A stretch of DNA of 64,000 bases from assembly GCA_965153455.1 (NCBI GenBank), contig OZ234496.1, forward strand, positions 20,514,304 to 20,578,303, in the 5' to 3' direction. Within the stretch, counting starts at the first letter, position 1; every line of letters starts with the position of its first letter. This document shows, in pieces, positions 24,093 to 37,000 of this stretch. Under the pieces are notes generated by a model. That model did no database searches. It saw only the letters and a program-made list of their open reading frames with translations, and had not been told where the DNA came from. The position numbers and the translations under genes were made by a program. The stretch is from Sphagnum compactum. Lineage: Eukaryota > Bryophyta > Sphagnopsida > Sphagnales.

Positions 24093-27000
24093 ATGGCGGC
24101 GGCAGCAGGAGCAATGATGATGTCTGCGGCTTCTCCTTCTTCTTGCTGTTGTTCTTGTTGCAATGTTCACTCGTTGCATCTTCGACGCGCTTTGAACTTG
24201 CAGGCGACACAGAGGTCTTCTTCGTGGACGCGGCGTTGTTGTGGGAGAGGATTCGGAATTATGGCGGTGGAGAATACCGGCGGAGGAGTTAGGGAGACTA
24301 GAACGTTTGTGAAACCACCAAAGATGGAGAGGAGAAGGACTAGAGGCAGTAGTAGACGAGCGCGCAGCATGCTCATCAGCAGCAGCGAGGAGAAGATTCT
24401 TTCTCAGGTCAGTTTCTTGCCGTTTGCAGCAATGCTAGGTAATAGCTGACTTGCAAGTTCGTGGTGATGGCCCCTGGGGAAGAGAGATTGATCCTCGGTC
24501 ACTTCCTTCTTCACAGCAGATAGGGCTCCTTTCTTGCACTGCACTCTCAAACTAGGTAACAGAAATCCTGGTTCCAGAATCCCGAAGAGCATGGATATTG
24601 TTTCACCAGTCGCTTGCTTGCTTGATTTTTGAAAAAACTTCTGTTGTGATTCTGTAGCAGGTGGAGCCAGATTTGCAGGAGACAAACAGTGATGAGGTTG
24701 CAATATTGGAAAACCCTAATTCCTGTCCTCTCCCAGAGTCAACAACATCTACTTCAGATCAGGTCACACTTCTGAATCCAATGAAACTATTATTACCACC
24801 ACTGCCACAAAGGTTGCAAACTTCTGATGATGATGATGCACCTGGACGGCCGTTGCTGCTCTATGTTCCAGGCATGGATTGCACTGGTCAAGGCATTCGC
24901 ACACATTTGCCAGGCCTGTCAGCTTCTGGGTAGGTCCATTTCTCGACCTTCCTTTAATGCACTTTTAATCCTTCTTGCCTTCATCCTCCATACCCATTTG
25001 TTCACAAGACTTACACCAAGCAGAGTCTTTATGAGTAAATTGTTCTCCTTTCTTCACAACTAGCATGTATCAGAATGGTTACAGGAAGGTATGATGATGG
25101 GTCTCCAGGTACGATGTACGATGTGTCTGCATACCAACTGATGACAGGTCTTCATGGCAACAACTAGTGCAAAAGCTACTTCCTTTAGTGCGGGCAGAGG
25201 TGAAGGGAAGTCGCCACTTGACTGTTTTTGGAGAATCCTTTGGTGGGTGCCTGGCAATCCGACTGGCACTTGCAGCTCCTGATCTTGTTTCACAGCTTGT
25301 TTTGGTAAGCATTTTCCAGAGGAGGTTTTTTTTCCTGTAGGATCAGAAATCTTTCTGGGTTTTCTGGAGTGTAAATTACTGCCGAGTGTGGATAGGTCCC
25401 CGAAGTTCACATTGATCATCTTAGTAGTCTTCTTATCTGGTTAATGATCTTGGCATACAGCTCAACCCAGCTACCAATTTTGCAGAGAATAATGCACTAG
25501 CAAGCTTTTGTGCACGCACAGGCCTTCTAGCCTTCTTCCCTGGGCCTTTATATGGCCTTGCTCAGGTTGGCACCTCTTTGTTTTTGCCAAATTCTTTCAT
25601 ATGTGCTTTTCTTGGGCTTGTTCAGCTTCTGTTCTATTGTCACCCTCCATTTTAAGCGGGAAACTCTGCCCCTTTGTTTGTGAACCAGTTTGTCGCTGCA
25701 AACAAGTAGTTTGTGGTCCACTGCCCTTTAACTCCAACCTACGTCTAAAGTAGAGGCTAAACTCTCAACAGTATGGATTTCGCAGGTTTAAATATCAATA
25801 TCCTGTGAATGGTTTCAATGCTGTCAAAGTGAGTTGGCAATGAAAATGCAGGACATTCTGCTACCCTTGTTGGTGAAGCGCAACCGGGTCTCAACATTGG
25901 GCAATGAAGACCTTCTTTCCCCAATTGACTATGTACCTGCTCCCTGTGCTGCTTGGCGGTTCTCAATGTTAAACGACAACTCTGGACTCTCTGATCATGA
26001 TATAAAATCCATCACTGTTCCCACTCTTCTGGTTCGTGTACCCCTCCTTTCCTGAAACAGCTCCTTCCAACATATGTAATTGTTCAGCAGTCTTGGCCAT
26101 GGTAAGCAGTCATAAATGATTTATAAGCCTCTGGATGACTTTCGACGATGGGACTTACAAGGATGTGCTTTCTGACTGGTGTTTTCTATCAAGGTTCCTA
26201 TGAACTTGAACCAGAGGTTTGCTAAACAAAGAAAGTGGTATGTTTGTTGTTTCCCCCTTTGGAGTTTTTCAAAAAGATTATTTTAAGGACTTCTTAATCC
26301 TAAGTGAGGAGAGCTGCAAAGCCCCGCTTGTCCAGAAAAGATCATGCTCTTAAGATTCTCCATATTTCTTCCACTTGTATTGTTTGTTTTCAGTCCTGTC
26401 TCTCTTGCATTCCTTGGTATGAAAAGGAGTTGCGTATGTACCTGCAACATGTGCAGCTTGGCGGTTCTCAATGTTTGCTGACATGTTGTCAGATCTGAAA
26501 TCTGTATAATCTTACTGTCAGCTCATTTCTCAATTCTATTCAGGTTGACTTGTATTGTATGGAGAAGTTCGGAGTCTTATGAAAATATATTTGTGACTGA
26601 TGGTGGACATTTATCAAGCACCAGTGAAAATGCCACTCCTTCATTCAGCAAGTTTATGAATGTTATAGTTGAGTTGTTGTTGCAGTTTGCAGCAGCAAAG
26701 GATCGTGTGCTCTCTTCATTGACAGAGTGTGCAAGACTTAAGTCCCTCCTTCCAAATGCAAAGCGTGTCATCTTACCTGAAAGGTTCTGTTTTCCATCCA
26801 TTTTCCCATTTCAGATCACTTCTCTTCTAATGCAAGGTCTAGGCTGCAGACATTCAGTTGAGAAGATGAGAACTTCTTGAGCATGTACTTAGGTTTGTAG
26901 AAACTAGAAACATCTGGAGCTATTGTTGGATTAGAATTCTTCTGCTGAACATGTTGGAATTCCTGGTTATGCTATTTACCTCTGTGTCTTTTGAATGCCT

Positions 27001-30000
27001 GCAGTGGCCATACTTTTCTCCTTGAAGATGGGGTAGACTTGGTGTCAATGTTACACAAAAATGGGTTTACACATCCTTATTCCTCACCAGCCATGTCACC
27101 ATCCACAGATTGTGCAGCTTTTCAGGGAGGTCCTTTGAATTTGAATTCCAGTGCACAGTCCCATCTTCCTCTTAAGAAAAGGAAGGATGAAGTCCCAGAT
27201 GATGTAATGGATGAATTGGGCCGCATACTTGAACCATGGCGGGTTAGTGCACTTTCCCCTTTAAGTGGCATGCCCAATTCTCCTTATCTACTGTTTGTCT
27301 CCTGAGCTGAGTGTGATTAGACTTGGTAAAATGTCCATCAATTTTTCTGTCATGGTAGTGCTCAAAATTATGCATGTTGTTAAACTCCTTAGAGGTTTAG
27401 TAGATGATGAAAAGTGCCTGCTTTTGCTGGGATGATGAGTAAATATTCATCTGTGAACTTTATGTTAAGGCAGAGTTATCATGTGCGCATTCTCACAAAG
27501 CACTTCACTATGTATGGTTGCAGATTCTCACATCCCCTCTTGTTACTGGGACAGAGAACCTACCAAATCCAGGAGCAGTGGTATTTTCTGCTGTCTTCCA
27601 ACTTTCTTCAAGTGCCTCTCCAAATACCCTCTTTATTCTAGGATGGGTTTCTCTCTTCTTATGGTTTCAAGTCCAGAGTGATTTTTGCTATTGCAATCAT
27701 TTATTTGGCTGCCTATGTCAACCAGATGTTACTGTTTTTGATGCTGTTTCTATCATGTTAAATACTGTTTCATTTTTCCTGTGTGTGTGTATTGTTCGTG
27801 TTCAATTTACATACAGGCAATGAAGCTCACAACTGTTTGCTTGTGATTTGCTTGCAGCCCAGAAGACCTGTGTTGTTTGTAGGCAACCACACCATGTTTG
27901 GCATCTATGATTCTCCTATACTTGTTCATGAGGTGCTATGCCTGCTCCTCCCTGCTGTATATTTCTTCACAGGTTGAAGTGCAGTGAATCCAGCAACCTT
28001 GATAAATCTTTGAATTTGTCTTTATTCCCTTTACTCAGCTCATCTTTCTTTTCAACACATGATGAATAAGACATGCTTTCCCTTTTATTTCCTTCATGAT
28101 CTCGGAATATTGATCTTTTGCAGCTATTTCTGCGGGGCTTCCGGTGCCGAGGATTAGCTCACCCAGGGCATTGGACCCTTGGTGTTGGCCAGATATTCGA
28201 AAGGTACCTTTGATGAATTCTGCTCCTGGCTCCATTATGCTTGTCTCATATGTATTTCCCCAAGATAGAGAAGATGGCACATTTTGAACCCAGCATTTCC
28301 TATGTACATCGTGTACCCAGGTACAATATGATAATAAAACTGTCAATTATTACCCATCTCTTGAGGTTTTCTGAAGTGTATGTATGGCACAGATGTGGCC
28401 CATAGACATGGATGCTGGAGCTAAATCATAGGATTAACTTGCTTTGTGTGTGTTTTATAGATATGGCAGTGTCAAGGCATCAAAGTTTGCTGCCTACAAG
28501 CTTCTCAAGGTATAAAGAACTTGATTGTTAGGCTGAATTTCGTGCAACAGAAGTGTGCGAAGAGGATGTCTAGCAGCAGCGAGACATTGAGTATTGATTG
28601 CCCATTTGACTTCCCTGCTTACAGGAAGGTGAGGATGTGCTGCTATTTCCAGGAGGTTCGAGGGAAGTTTGCAAGCGGAGAGTAAGTTCTTGTGGCCCTC
28701 AATCCTTGTGATTACTGCAAGATTTAGCTGGACTGGCTTGTACAGTATAGAGCTGGACTGGCTTGTACAGTATAGAGCTGCAGCCTTTCTGTATGGATGT
28801 AGTTTGTGCCCCCAAATTTTAGATTAAGGTTCTAGTATACTCCATTGCTACTATTTCTACTGAAAGGAACAAATCATCAACAGGTGAAAAATGGCAATTG
28901 AATTCTTACTTCTTCCAACCTTCCCATTTTCCTACACTTAATTAGTTCTGTGATGAGAGCTGGGTTCATTGTCATTGGTAACAACTCTACCCTGTGATTA
29001 TTTTCAAGGTGGCATTGAGGCCTACTACCCATGTGGCTCTTGGTTTTAAGCTGATTCTGACCAAATAGAACACTAAGGAGGAATCTTGATGGCCTTGCAG
29101 GGAGAGGAGTATAAACTGATGTGGAAACCTACAGTTGACTTTGTGCGCATGGCTAGTCGCCTCAATGCCATCATTGTGCCATTTGGAATTCTCGGAGCTG
29201 ATGAAGCGTATGTGCAGATTGATACTCTTCTTGGTCATCATTTTGTTGTCAAATGAGGGAAACTCTTTTCTTCATTGTCAGCTTCTAGATATGGTTTTTG
29301 AACTGAGAATGTTCCCTTGTCAGGAGGATATGGTTGAGATGGATGGAGTGTTGATATGCTGGGCAATGTTTGTTTGCAGATATAAGATCATATTTGATGG
29401 TGATGATATGCTAAGGTCTCCTATAGGACCACTTCTAAGAGCTCTGTATGCACAACTGCAAATTAGCACAGATAACATATATCCTCTAACTGCACTTCCT
29501 TTCCTAAATTTACCCAGGTACCTCCCAAGCACATCCTCCATTAGAATACTTATATTATATGTGTGGCTTTATGGTTGTTTAGTCCTGGTGAACATGGAGG
29601 ATAGAAGTTTTATGGAGTGTACTGGTTGTGAGTTATTAGCCAGTTTTGTTTGCCATATCTCTCCTTTGAAATAGTAAACCTCAAACTTGTTGGACAAAGA
29701 GTGACCTTCAGGTTTTTGCTTGCAGTATAATTCCCATACCTTCAATTGAACGCATTTACATCCATTTTGGGAAGTCAATTGACACTGCTAATTATGGTTG
29801 CAAAATCGATAACAAGGATGAGGTATGTGTACCCTTGTGGTTACTTTGTGTGTGATAGTATTTTCTATTATAGTGTTTATTAACTATTCATAGTAGGTGT
29901 TGCAATTGCAATGGTTCTAATGCAACTCAGTCCGTCCTGGGTCCTCAGACTGTCAATAGGATCTCGTTACACTGCAAGAGATGAGGAGGAAGAGAATGAA

Positions 30001-30780
30001 TTACCAAGAGAAGAACTATGTGCCAGGGATTTTGATCATCATATCAGCAAATAATCTTCCAATGATTTGCATTCCTTGCAATTGTGTTTGGTACTGGGAT
30101 CATTGAATTTTATGTTGGTTCTGAGAGAAATTAGTGTTAACAGTTCTGATAGTTGTGCCATGTGGTTGGTTTTCTTGTGTCCCTCTTCTTGGTGAATGAC
30201 ATGGCAATGGGTGGCAGTGCAAAGAGCTATATTGTAAGTGCAGCCCCTTGCAAAGATATTTCCCTGAAAGTTTTCCAGCTGTTTGCAGTCATTCTTGTGA
30301 AAGGATAGTTCCACAGATATCACCACAATTTATTTACAAGGAGTCCATTGCTGCACAGGTTCCAGTTCACTTTTAACACTTTGAATGAATTCTGTGTTGG
30401 GGTTTGGTGTGGGATACAGTGTTGGTAAAGAAGAGAGTTGAAGACAGCATTGATATGCTAAAAGGCATTCGAGAACAAGATCCGGTTTGTACAACCTGTC
30501 CACATTGTAACACTGCATGGATTCTCTTACATTCTTCGTGTATGGATGGGAGGATTGATTTTGGCGAGGAATATAGTCTCTCTTTATCTTTTTGTGAACT
30601 GGATATTGACAGCACAGTTTAATGTTCTCAGTCAACCACTCGTACTAGGAAAGCTTATTGTCCATGCATGGTGGGTGGAATTTGCAGGAGAGGTCATTAC
30701 CTGCACGGTTGCTTGCAAAGGCAGAGCGCCTATTGCCGGAAATAACTCCAAGGGCTCCAGGAAGTAAAATGATTGCTTGA
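24093..30780 (+). CDS. Phytyl ester synthase-like plastid acyltransferase, 18 exons
   Basis: Related to Arabidopsis PES1/PES2, plastoglobule enzymes that make fatty-acid phytyl esters and triacylglycerol in senescence and nitrogen starvation. Exons inferred from GT/AG and homology: 24093-24407, 24661-24929, 25109-25304, 25461-25565, 25852-26031, 26686-26783, 27005-27242, 27524-27580, 27858-27932, 28124-28203, 28461-28509, 28625-28681, 29101-29207, 29380-29517, 29726-29822, 30218-30233, 30420-30484, 30688-30780. All phases join: 2,235 nt, 744 residues (PES1 is about 704). Residues 1-90 are Ala/Ser/Arg-rich, a likely plastid transit peptide. The alpha/beta hydrolase part has the nucleophile elbow GESFGG (Ser238), with Asp361 and His390 (SGHTFLLEDG) completing the triad. 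The DAGAT-type acyltransferase part starts at about 487 with NHTMFGIYD (His497) and LFPGGSRE near 562. No premature stop. A TTG two codons upstream is in frame; the ATG is preferred. Confidence 0.92.
26435..26475 (+). repeat. Fossil partial duplicate of exon 5 in intron 5
   Basis: These 41 bp match exon 5 (25,930-25,970) with only four differences and would encode YVPATCAAWRFSM against YVPAPCAAWRFSM. Similarity fades on both sides. A stop follows shortly and no acceptor in the right phase is visible, so it is not a usable alternative exon. Confidence 0.75.
28726..28775. repeat. 25-bp perfect tandem duplication in intron 12
   Basis: AGCTGGACTGGCTTG plus TACAGTATAG occurs twice in direct succession (28,726-28,750 and 28,751-28,775) inside an intron of the ester synthase gene. 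No effect on coding. Confidence 0.95.
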
Positions 30781-30784
30781 GTTC

Positions 30785-32310
30785 TCAAGTGAAGAATTGA
30801 GATCAAAAGTCTGGGTGGGTCTTTGAAGTGCATTGAGAGCATGTGTACTCTTGAACAGGATCTTAAGAAAAATGGTCCTGTGCAGAGAAGTGAGGTCTGT
30901 TTATCATTGGCACATCTCAGAAAATTGTGAGTATTGCAGCAACATGGAATTGGAGCAAGGATTAGCAATGCTTTTTGACAGGAGCATATCCACAATAGTG
31001 TGCTCCCCAGTGATGATAATTAGAATCACTCACTGAAATGTCTACTTGCTGCAATCAAAGCTTTCCATCCAACAAATGGTTGCAAGTTTTTGGAGGCACA
31101 TTTATGAAGGAAGTGTCTCTGACCATGTGTATGACCAATCACTGCTGTTGTCCAAACAGCTCCTGAATTCTGTCTTGTGGTCCTGTTTTCCTCTTTTCTT
31201 TAGGTTGGGGTTTCCTTCTTTTTTCATGCTTTGCGGATCATTGGGTTGGGGATTTTTTTTGTTCTGACCTGAAATTATCCAGTACACATAACTACAGATC
31301 TGTCAAAAGTCTCTTCAGGTTGGCTTGAAATATTGAGAAATTCTCCATTCTCTTGAGGCTGACTTACATCATGAAGTATAGAATGTGAATAATCACGTGG
31401 GTATTTGTCTTATGTGGGCGGTAATAAGTGTTTCGTTGACCCATTTGCCCTCAACCCTTACATGCCAATTAGCTAGGTTGCATTGCCAGATGTGTGTGTA
31501 ATTAAAGCCTTGCTAGGCCTGCAAAATGATGAATGAATTCTTTAGAAAATTCTATAAACAAAATAATATTCTACTAGTGACACTTTCCAACGAAACTTCT
31601 AACATAATTTGGTTGCTGGTCTGAGGATCCTTCTAGAACCCATCTCAAATGAGGTATGAAGTTCTTGACCCTGGAAGCTAACCCGCTTGCATTTTCGTGT
31701 CAACACATCTTAGTAATGTGTCTATGTGTTAGTTTTTGTTGTGGTAGTTTTACATATTTGAGTCATTTTGTGACAAAAATTCCAGTGTGACTATACAAAG
31801 GAATTTTGTGAAAAAAGAAGTGCCAAAATGATTTTGGGAATTTTTTTTTTCTGAAATTGCCATACTTTGACAATAGTTTCCAACAAGTTGTGAAATTATA
31901 GTAGGATTCTTAAAATTTTCTACTTTCCTCTTTGACCTGTAACCAAATTTGGCTAATTCCTCTTGTGGATGATCACTAGTGTGGCTACGTCACAAAATTG
32001 GAATGAAAGAATTTTTTTCTTTTTTATTTTTTGATTACCATACTTGAGAAAATTACTATGAGAATCATTGCAAAATGGAGTCTATTTGCTATACGCACAT
32101 TAATTTATGAATATGAAATCAGGTGTGGACCCGATCCTACTAATTCTCCAAGAAAATGTTGTGAAAATTCATTGAAAATCAAATAACTCAATGGGTCACA
32201 CTTTTTTTAAAATTTCACAATATTGAGTTTGAGAGTTTAGTGTGGACCACACTAAAATTATAATGATCCATGGACTATGCTTTTCACATGCACAAAGGCT
32301 AAAATAGAGT
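30785..32310. other. Downstream region of the ester synthase gene, no further gene
   Basis: The first few hundred bases are probably the 3' untranslated region. No clear polyadenylation signal could be picked. From about 31,500 the sequence becomes AT-rich and contains one copy (31,930-32,010) of the GATTTGGCTAA-type dispersed repeat. Confidence 0.45.
31930..32010 (+). repeat. Dispersed repeat with ATTTGGCTAAT core, copy 2
   Basis: AAATTTGGCTAATTC, then GTGTGGCTACGTCACAAAATTGG spread over 80 bp, parallel to the copy at 56.63 kb (ATTTGGCTAAATG, then CATCACAAAATTGG). Confidence 0.5.
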
Positions 32311-32313
32311 ACA

Positions 32314-33175
32314 CTAGTGGTAACCTGTGCCTGCAAGGCACGACACGGCACTGGGAAAAAACTGGGAGTCCAAAGGAGACCCCAAAGAACCCCATACTCA
32401 CAAGATTGGACGAGAATTACAAATCCATAATGTTTCATCCACATCCTCATAATTAGATGGAACTCCCAAATACGTGATATTTTCATCCACATAATCAAAT
32501 ATAATGATATTTTCATCCACATAATCATCCATTCAGAACTCCTAATTGGATAGAAGTATATAAATTCATAATATTTCATCCACATCATCAATCCATCTAG
32601 AACTCCTAATTAGATGGAACTCTAAATACATAATATTTTCACCTGCATAATCATCCATCCAGAACTCCTAATTGGACGGAATTACAAATACATGATATTT
32701 CATCCAAATAAATCACCATGCAAAACTTATCATTAGACGGAACTTACGAATACATAAATATTTCATCCACATAATCAATCCATCCAAAACTCTAAGTGGA
32801 CAAAACTACAAAATCTTTAATATTTCATCCACAAATCATTCCTCCTAATTGGACGGAACTACAAATACATGATATCTCATCCTCATAACCACCCATCCAG
32901 AACTCTGAGCTCATTGGACGGAACTAAAAACGTATAATATTTCATCCACATAATCACAGAACTGCCGGGTTTCACGAAAACCCGGAAAAGAGGAGCCAGG
33001 CAGGTTTTTGGGTGGTTATTTTACTTTTACATTTTGAGATCTGGGTTTCAGGACCTCAACCAGACGGACGGACAGGCGGGTCCCGATCTGGGTTTCAGGA
33101 CCTCGACGGACGGACAAGACCTCGACTTTCAGGACCTCGACGGACAGACAAGGCACTTTATATATAAGATAGAGA
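32314..33175 (-). mobile_element. Non-autonomous Helitron, 862 bp
   Basis: Read on the minus strand, the 5' end is TCTCTATCTTATATATAAAG. The 3' end holds a GC-rich hairpin GTGCCTTGCAGGCAC, then nine bases, then CTAG. The flanks are A before the 5' TC and T after the 3' CTAG, the A^T target expected of Helitrons, with no target duplication. There is no Rep/helicase. Most of the interior is a minisatellite, plus a shorter repeat built on CAGGACCTCGACGGACGGAC near 33,040-33,150. Ends, hairpin and insertion site agree together. Confidence 0.82.
32420..32965. repeat. Minisatellite of about 60-bp units inside the Helitron
   Basis: About nine degenerate units built on ATTTCATCCACATAATCA, ATCCAGAACTCCTAATTGG, then ACGGAACTACAAATACAT. 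Unit lengths vary and substitutions are common, so it is not a CRISPR array. Confidence 0.85.
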
Positions 33176-33840
33176 TTTGGTCCAAATTCAAGTCCAAGAC
33201 TTTGATCTAGATTCAACACAATGAAGCCAAGCTTCTTCTTTCCTTAAAAACCTCAGTCAATCCTCCCTTGGATCACAACTTACAAAGACACAGGTAATAG
33301 AATTCTCCTTTCAAGTCATCCTGTGTTTGAGCCCTAGTTTGATCCCTAGTTTGAGCCTGTAATCCCTGTTTCATCCCCAATCTGAGTGTAGCCTTCTCAA
33401 GTAAGCAAAAACTGGGTATTATTGTTTAACTAAAACTGGGTATATCAGTTTAGAAGATTTTCAGGACTTTATGCTGACAACACTTGATCTACTGAAGAAT
33501 TACTAAGAGCAGTAGTGAAGGTGCCAGGTAAGGCAAATCCAAAACTGGGGGTGGAAACTTATGTGAGAACCAAAACTTTGGTGAGAAAAACCAGTTTGGG
33601 CCCCCTCTACTATTTTTCCTGTGTGCTGTTTTCATTCTGATTGTTAAGATTTCGTCCTTAGTTTTGGCCAAACTGGGCCTCAGTGTACTGATAACCATGG
33701 TTCCAAGGGGGAGGGGGGGGGGGGGTTGCTGGTTCACCCTAAGGCCTAATTAATAGAGGACTTTAAAACGGGTCTAAATTATTGGATGTACTTTGAAAGA
33801 CACGAAATTGGACATAGTAAAGGCCTTTTAATGGCATGGA
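33176..33840. other. Intergenic DNA with a poly(G) run
   Basis: No gene recognised. Positions 33,713-33,725 are 13 uninterrupted G, preceded by GGGGGA, so a G-quadruplex could form. The remainder is unremarkable. Confidence 0.5.
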
Positions 33841-34028
33841 TGAACAGGACCAGGGTAGACCAACAGTCACCAGCACACCATCCAATGGAAGCCCATCATG
33901 ACTCAGTTGTGGATGAAGTTGGTTGAACCCCAACTGAGTTGACCAGGGGTTTCATCATAGTAACCTATCATGCAGTTGTAGATCCTGTGGGTAGGTAGAT
34001 GATAGGTGGCTAATAAGTAAGTAGCTAC
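33840..34028 (-). repeat. Dispersed repeat family R, copy 3 (first half), split by the hAT element
   Basis: The complement of this stretch contains AACTGAGTCATGATGGG, then TTCCATTGGATGGTG, matching family R at 62,110-62,170 and 40,390-40,440. The same copy resumes at 37,952 after the hAT insertion, where the complement gives GCTAACCATGGTGGTTAG as at 61,685. Positions 34,021-34,028 are one of the two hAT target duplications. Confidence 0.6.
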
Positions 34029-37000
34029 TAGTGTTGGGCGGGTATAAAAAGTGAGAACCGGACATGGTTTCAATCCGGTTCTCAATTTGAATACCGCAGG
34101 GTATCACATTGAGTGATGCCTTTTATGAGACCCGGCTGCAGGGTTTTATATAATGTGAGAACCAGGCTTTTGAAACCCTAGTCAAATGTGTATTTACATT
34201 TTATTGAAACCTTGACAGGGTATTAAAAAGAATTAGGGTCAGGGTTCCAAAGTTTTGAATTAATTAAGGTGTGAGTAGTCAATAGGGTTTAATTGTTTAG
34301 TTAGTAGTTAGTTTAGGGCTTAGTTAGGTTTAAGGTTTAACAAGCAAGCGGCGTCGCTTGCTACTTGCTATAAAGCAAGTGTTTCATAATAATTCGCTCA
34401 TTGTGCGTGAGTTATCTTTGGTCTCTTGTCTTTTCTTTGTTTCTTGCTTAGCATAATATGCTTGATTAGTTAGTTTGCTTAGTAATGCTTAGCTTTAGTG
34501 TTGTTCTGTGCTTCTCTTGTTCGAAACTGTTGTTCTGCTCTTCTTGTTCAACATGTTGTTTGAAACTGTTGTTCTGCTCTTCTTGTTCAACATGTTGTTG
34601 TTCGAAATTGTTGTTCTGCTCTTCTTGTTCAACATGCTGCTTTGCTCCTTTTGCTCGACCTATTGTTCAACTCCTCTTGCTCGACCTACTGCTCGGCTTC
34701 TCTTGCTCGACTTGTTGTTCAAGTACCTTTTTGCTACGCCCATGATTTTGTTGCTCCTTACTCCTTTTGCTTGACGTTCTACTTTTGTTCTTCTTCTTTC
34801 AAACTGGTACTTCCCCCCTTTTCTTTTTGCAAGTGTGGAAGAGGTGTCCAAATTTGAGTTATTTAGGCTAGACTTGGAAGGTGAGAAATTTTTTTTCAAT
34901 CTTTGTTTGTTGATGAATTATTTTTTAGTTATCCATGTTTTTAGGAAATGATGGTTGACAATGTGTTTGTTTGTTGTGTGCAAGGATTATTTGAACATTG
35001 TACATTTAATTATACGCATTACATTTCACTTTTACACATTGCATTTCATTTACACAATTGCATTGTGTATTTTTTCAACACATTGCATCTTTTTTTAATT
35101 TTTTTTCAATTGCTTGTAAATGTTTAAGTTGATTTTCATATAGCTAATAGAATCTTATTCTAGCAAATAAACATACTTATTTCTAATTTCTCCTTTAGGG
35201 TAGGTAATATTTTGGTAGAAAACGAGGGAATCAAGTCAAAATGAAAATTTAATTTTGATTGAAAAAAATCAGACTAATGAAAATGAAATGTACATTGAAG
35301 AACATGTGGAAAAAGTAGAAAGTGAAAATGTGCAAACAAAAAATAACAGAGTTGAAAAACATTAAGAACAAATAATGAAGGAAAATTTGGAGAAGGCATA
35401 ACAAAAATTCTTTATGTTGGGCATTGTATTGTGTGAATGATGGGAAAGAAGTTGAAGTTGCATCCCATCAAGTCATGAGATGTATTTTATGTTATGATAA
35501 TGTTGTAAATATTCTTAATCCAATAACGAAAAAAATAAAAAGATTAATAACTTATGGTATAACTACTCTTAAGAAACATGTAGATGCATATCATGATGTA
35601 ATTGCGAATTTTTTTTAAGAAATTAAAAATGAAAATAATAGGAAATGTTGAAAAACAACTTGCAAAGAAAAGGCCAAATGTTCCAACGAGTGCAATATGT
35701 GTTTTTTTTGCTATAAAATAACCTTTCAAAAAAGATGATGTGTAGCAAAAAGACTTTTTTCAAGACCTTGGCCTTTTGATTATGAAAAATAACTTGCCAT
35801 TGCAATTTGTTGAAAGTGTATGGATTAAGCATTTAATATTACATTTGTCTCCTAGAATTGTGTTCCCTTCTATAAAACATTTTTTTTACAAAATATTACC
35901 TAATGTGGTGGAGAAAACAAAACAAGCATATGTTTTGCCAAAATTAACAGATTGTATTTATGCCACAACAAGCTTTGATTTGTGGATGTCAAAGGGTGCA
36001 CATGATATATTTGTTCTTGTTATGGACTTTTTGGGATCTAATTGGCAACAAGTAACTATTGGTTTGTTTAAGGCAACATAAACTATTGGGCAAGCATTAA
36101 CTAACAATTTGACAAAATTGCTTGATCAATATGGGCTAAAAAACAAAATCATTTTTTATGTTAAGGATGAGGGCTCAAATTTAAATACTATGAAAACTGT
36201 TTTAAAATCTATTATAAAATGTGAAGTCCTTGGTCTAGATGAAAGTTTAGAGGGTTATTGTTTTGGTCATGTTTTTTCAAAACATGTCAAAATGTTACTA
36301 TTGACAAAAAAAATTATAGGAATCTCAAGTTTGTTTCAATAAAATCTACCCAGTAAGATTTGTAGAAATGTATAACTTGGCCTAAAAAATCTAAAAAGGG
36401 TAAACAAGAATGGAACAAGGTTTATTCCAATTCAAACTTGTTTCTAAGAAATTAAATACTCTAGTGAAGATAAGGTGATTATTTAATCTATTGCAATTAT
36501 TTTCTATAACTATTGTCTTTTATGTTTCTTGTTGTTTTGTTCTAGTTAGATCTTCTAACATTGGAATTTTAAATTTGTTTGTAGATTTGCTAGCAAAATC
36601 ATTATGTTTCAAGAAGTGTTACAATTCAAGGATGCTATTATTCTTTGTTACAGTAGGTAGAATATTGTCAGAATTGTGGAAGAGTCCTTTCTCTTCTTAC
36701 TTTGCTTATCTTTAAAATAATTGTGGACTCTTTATTTCCTATTGTGACTGCTTGTGTTTTGAACCAATCTAAGAGCCACTAGTTGTTTTCTAATGCATTA
36801 TAGTTTGCCAAAATGTGCTTGAAATTTAAGGAAGAAATTACAAACCCATCTACTTTAGTCAATTTGATTAATGATGATTTTGGGATAACTTTTGAATTAT
36901 TTTTGTTTGCTTCCAACATCAAAAGAGAAGTTTGTGGTGTTTTGGATTATTTTCTTTCTTTTAAAAAAAATTTTGAAAAAAGAAAAGCTCACAACATGTT

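Noticed and set aside
32420-32965. Regular repeats as a CRISPR array
   Set aside because: Eukaryotic context, degenerate units, no unique spacers of constant length; it lies inside a Helitron.
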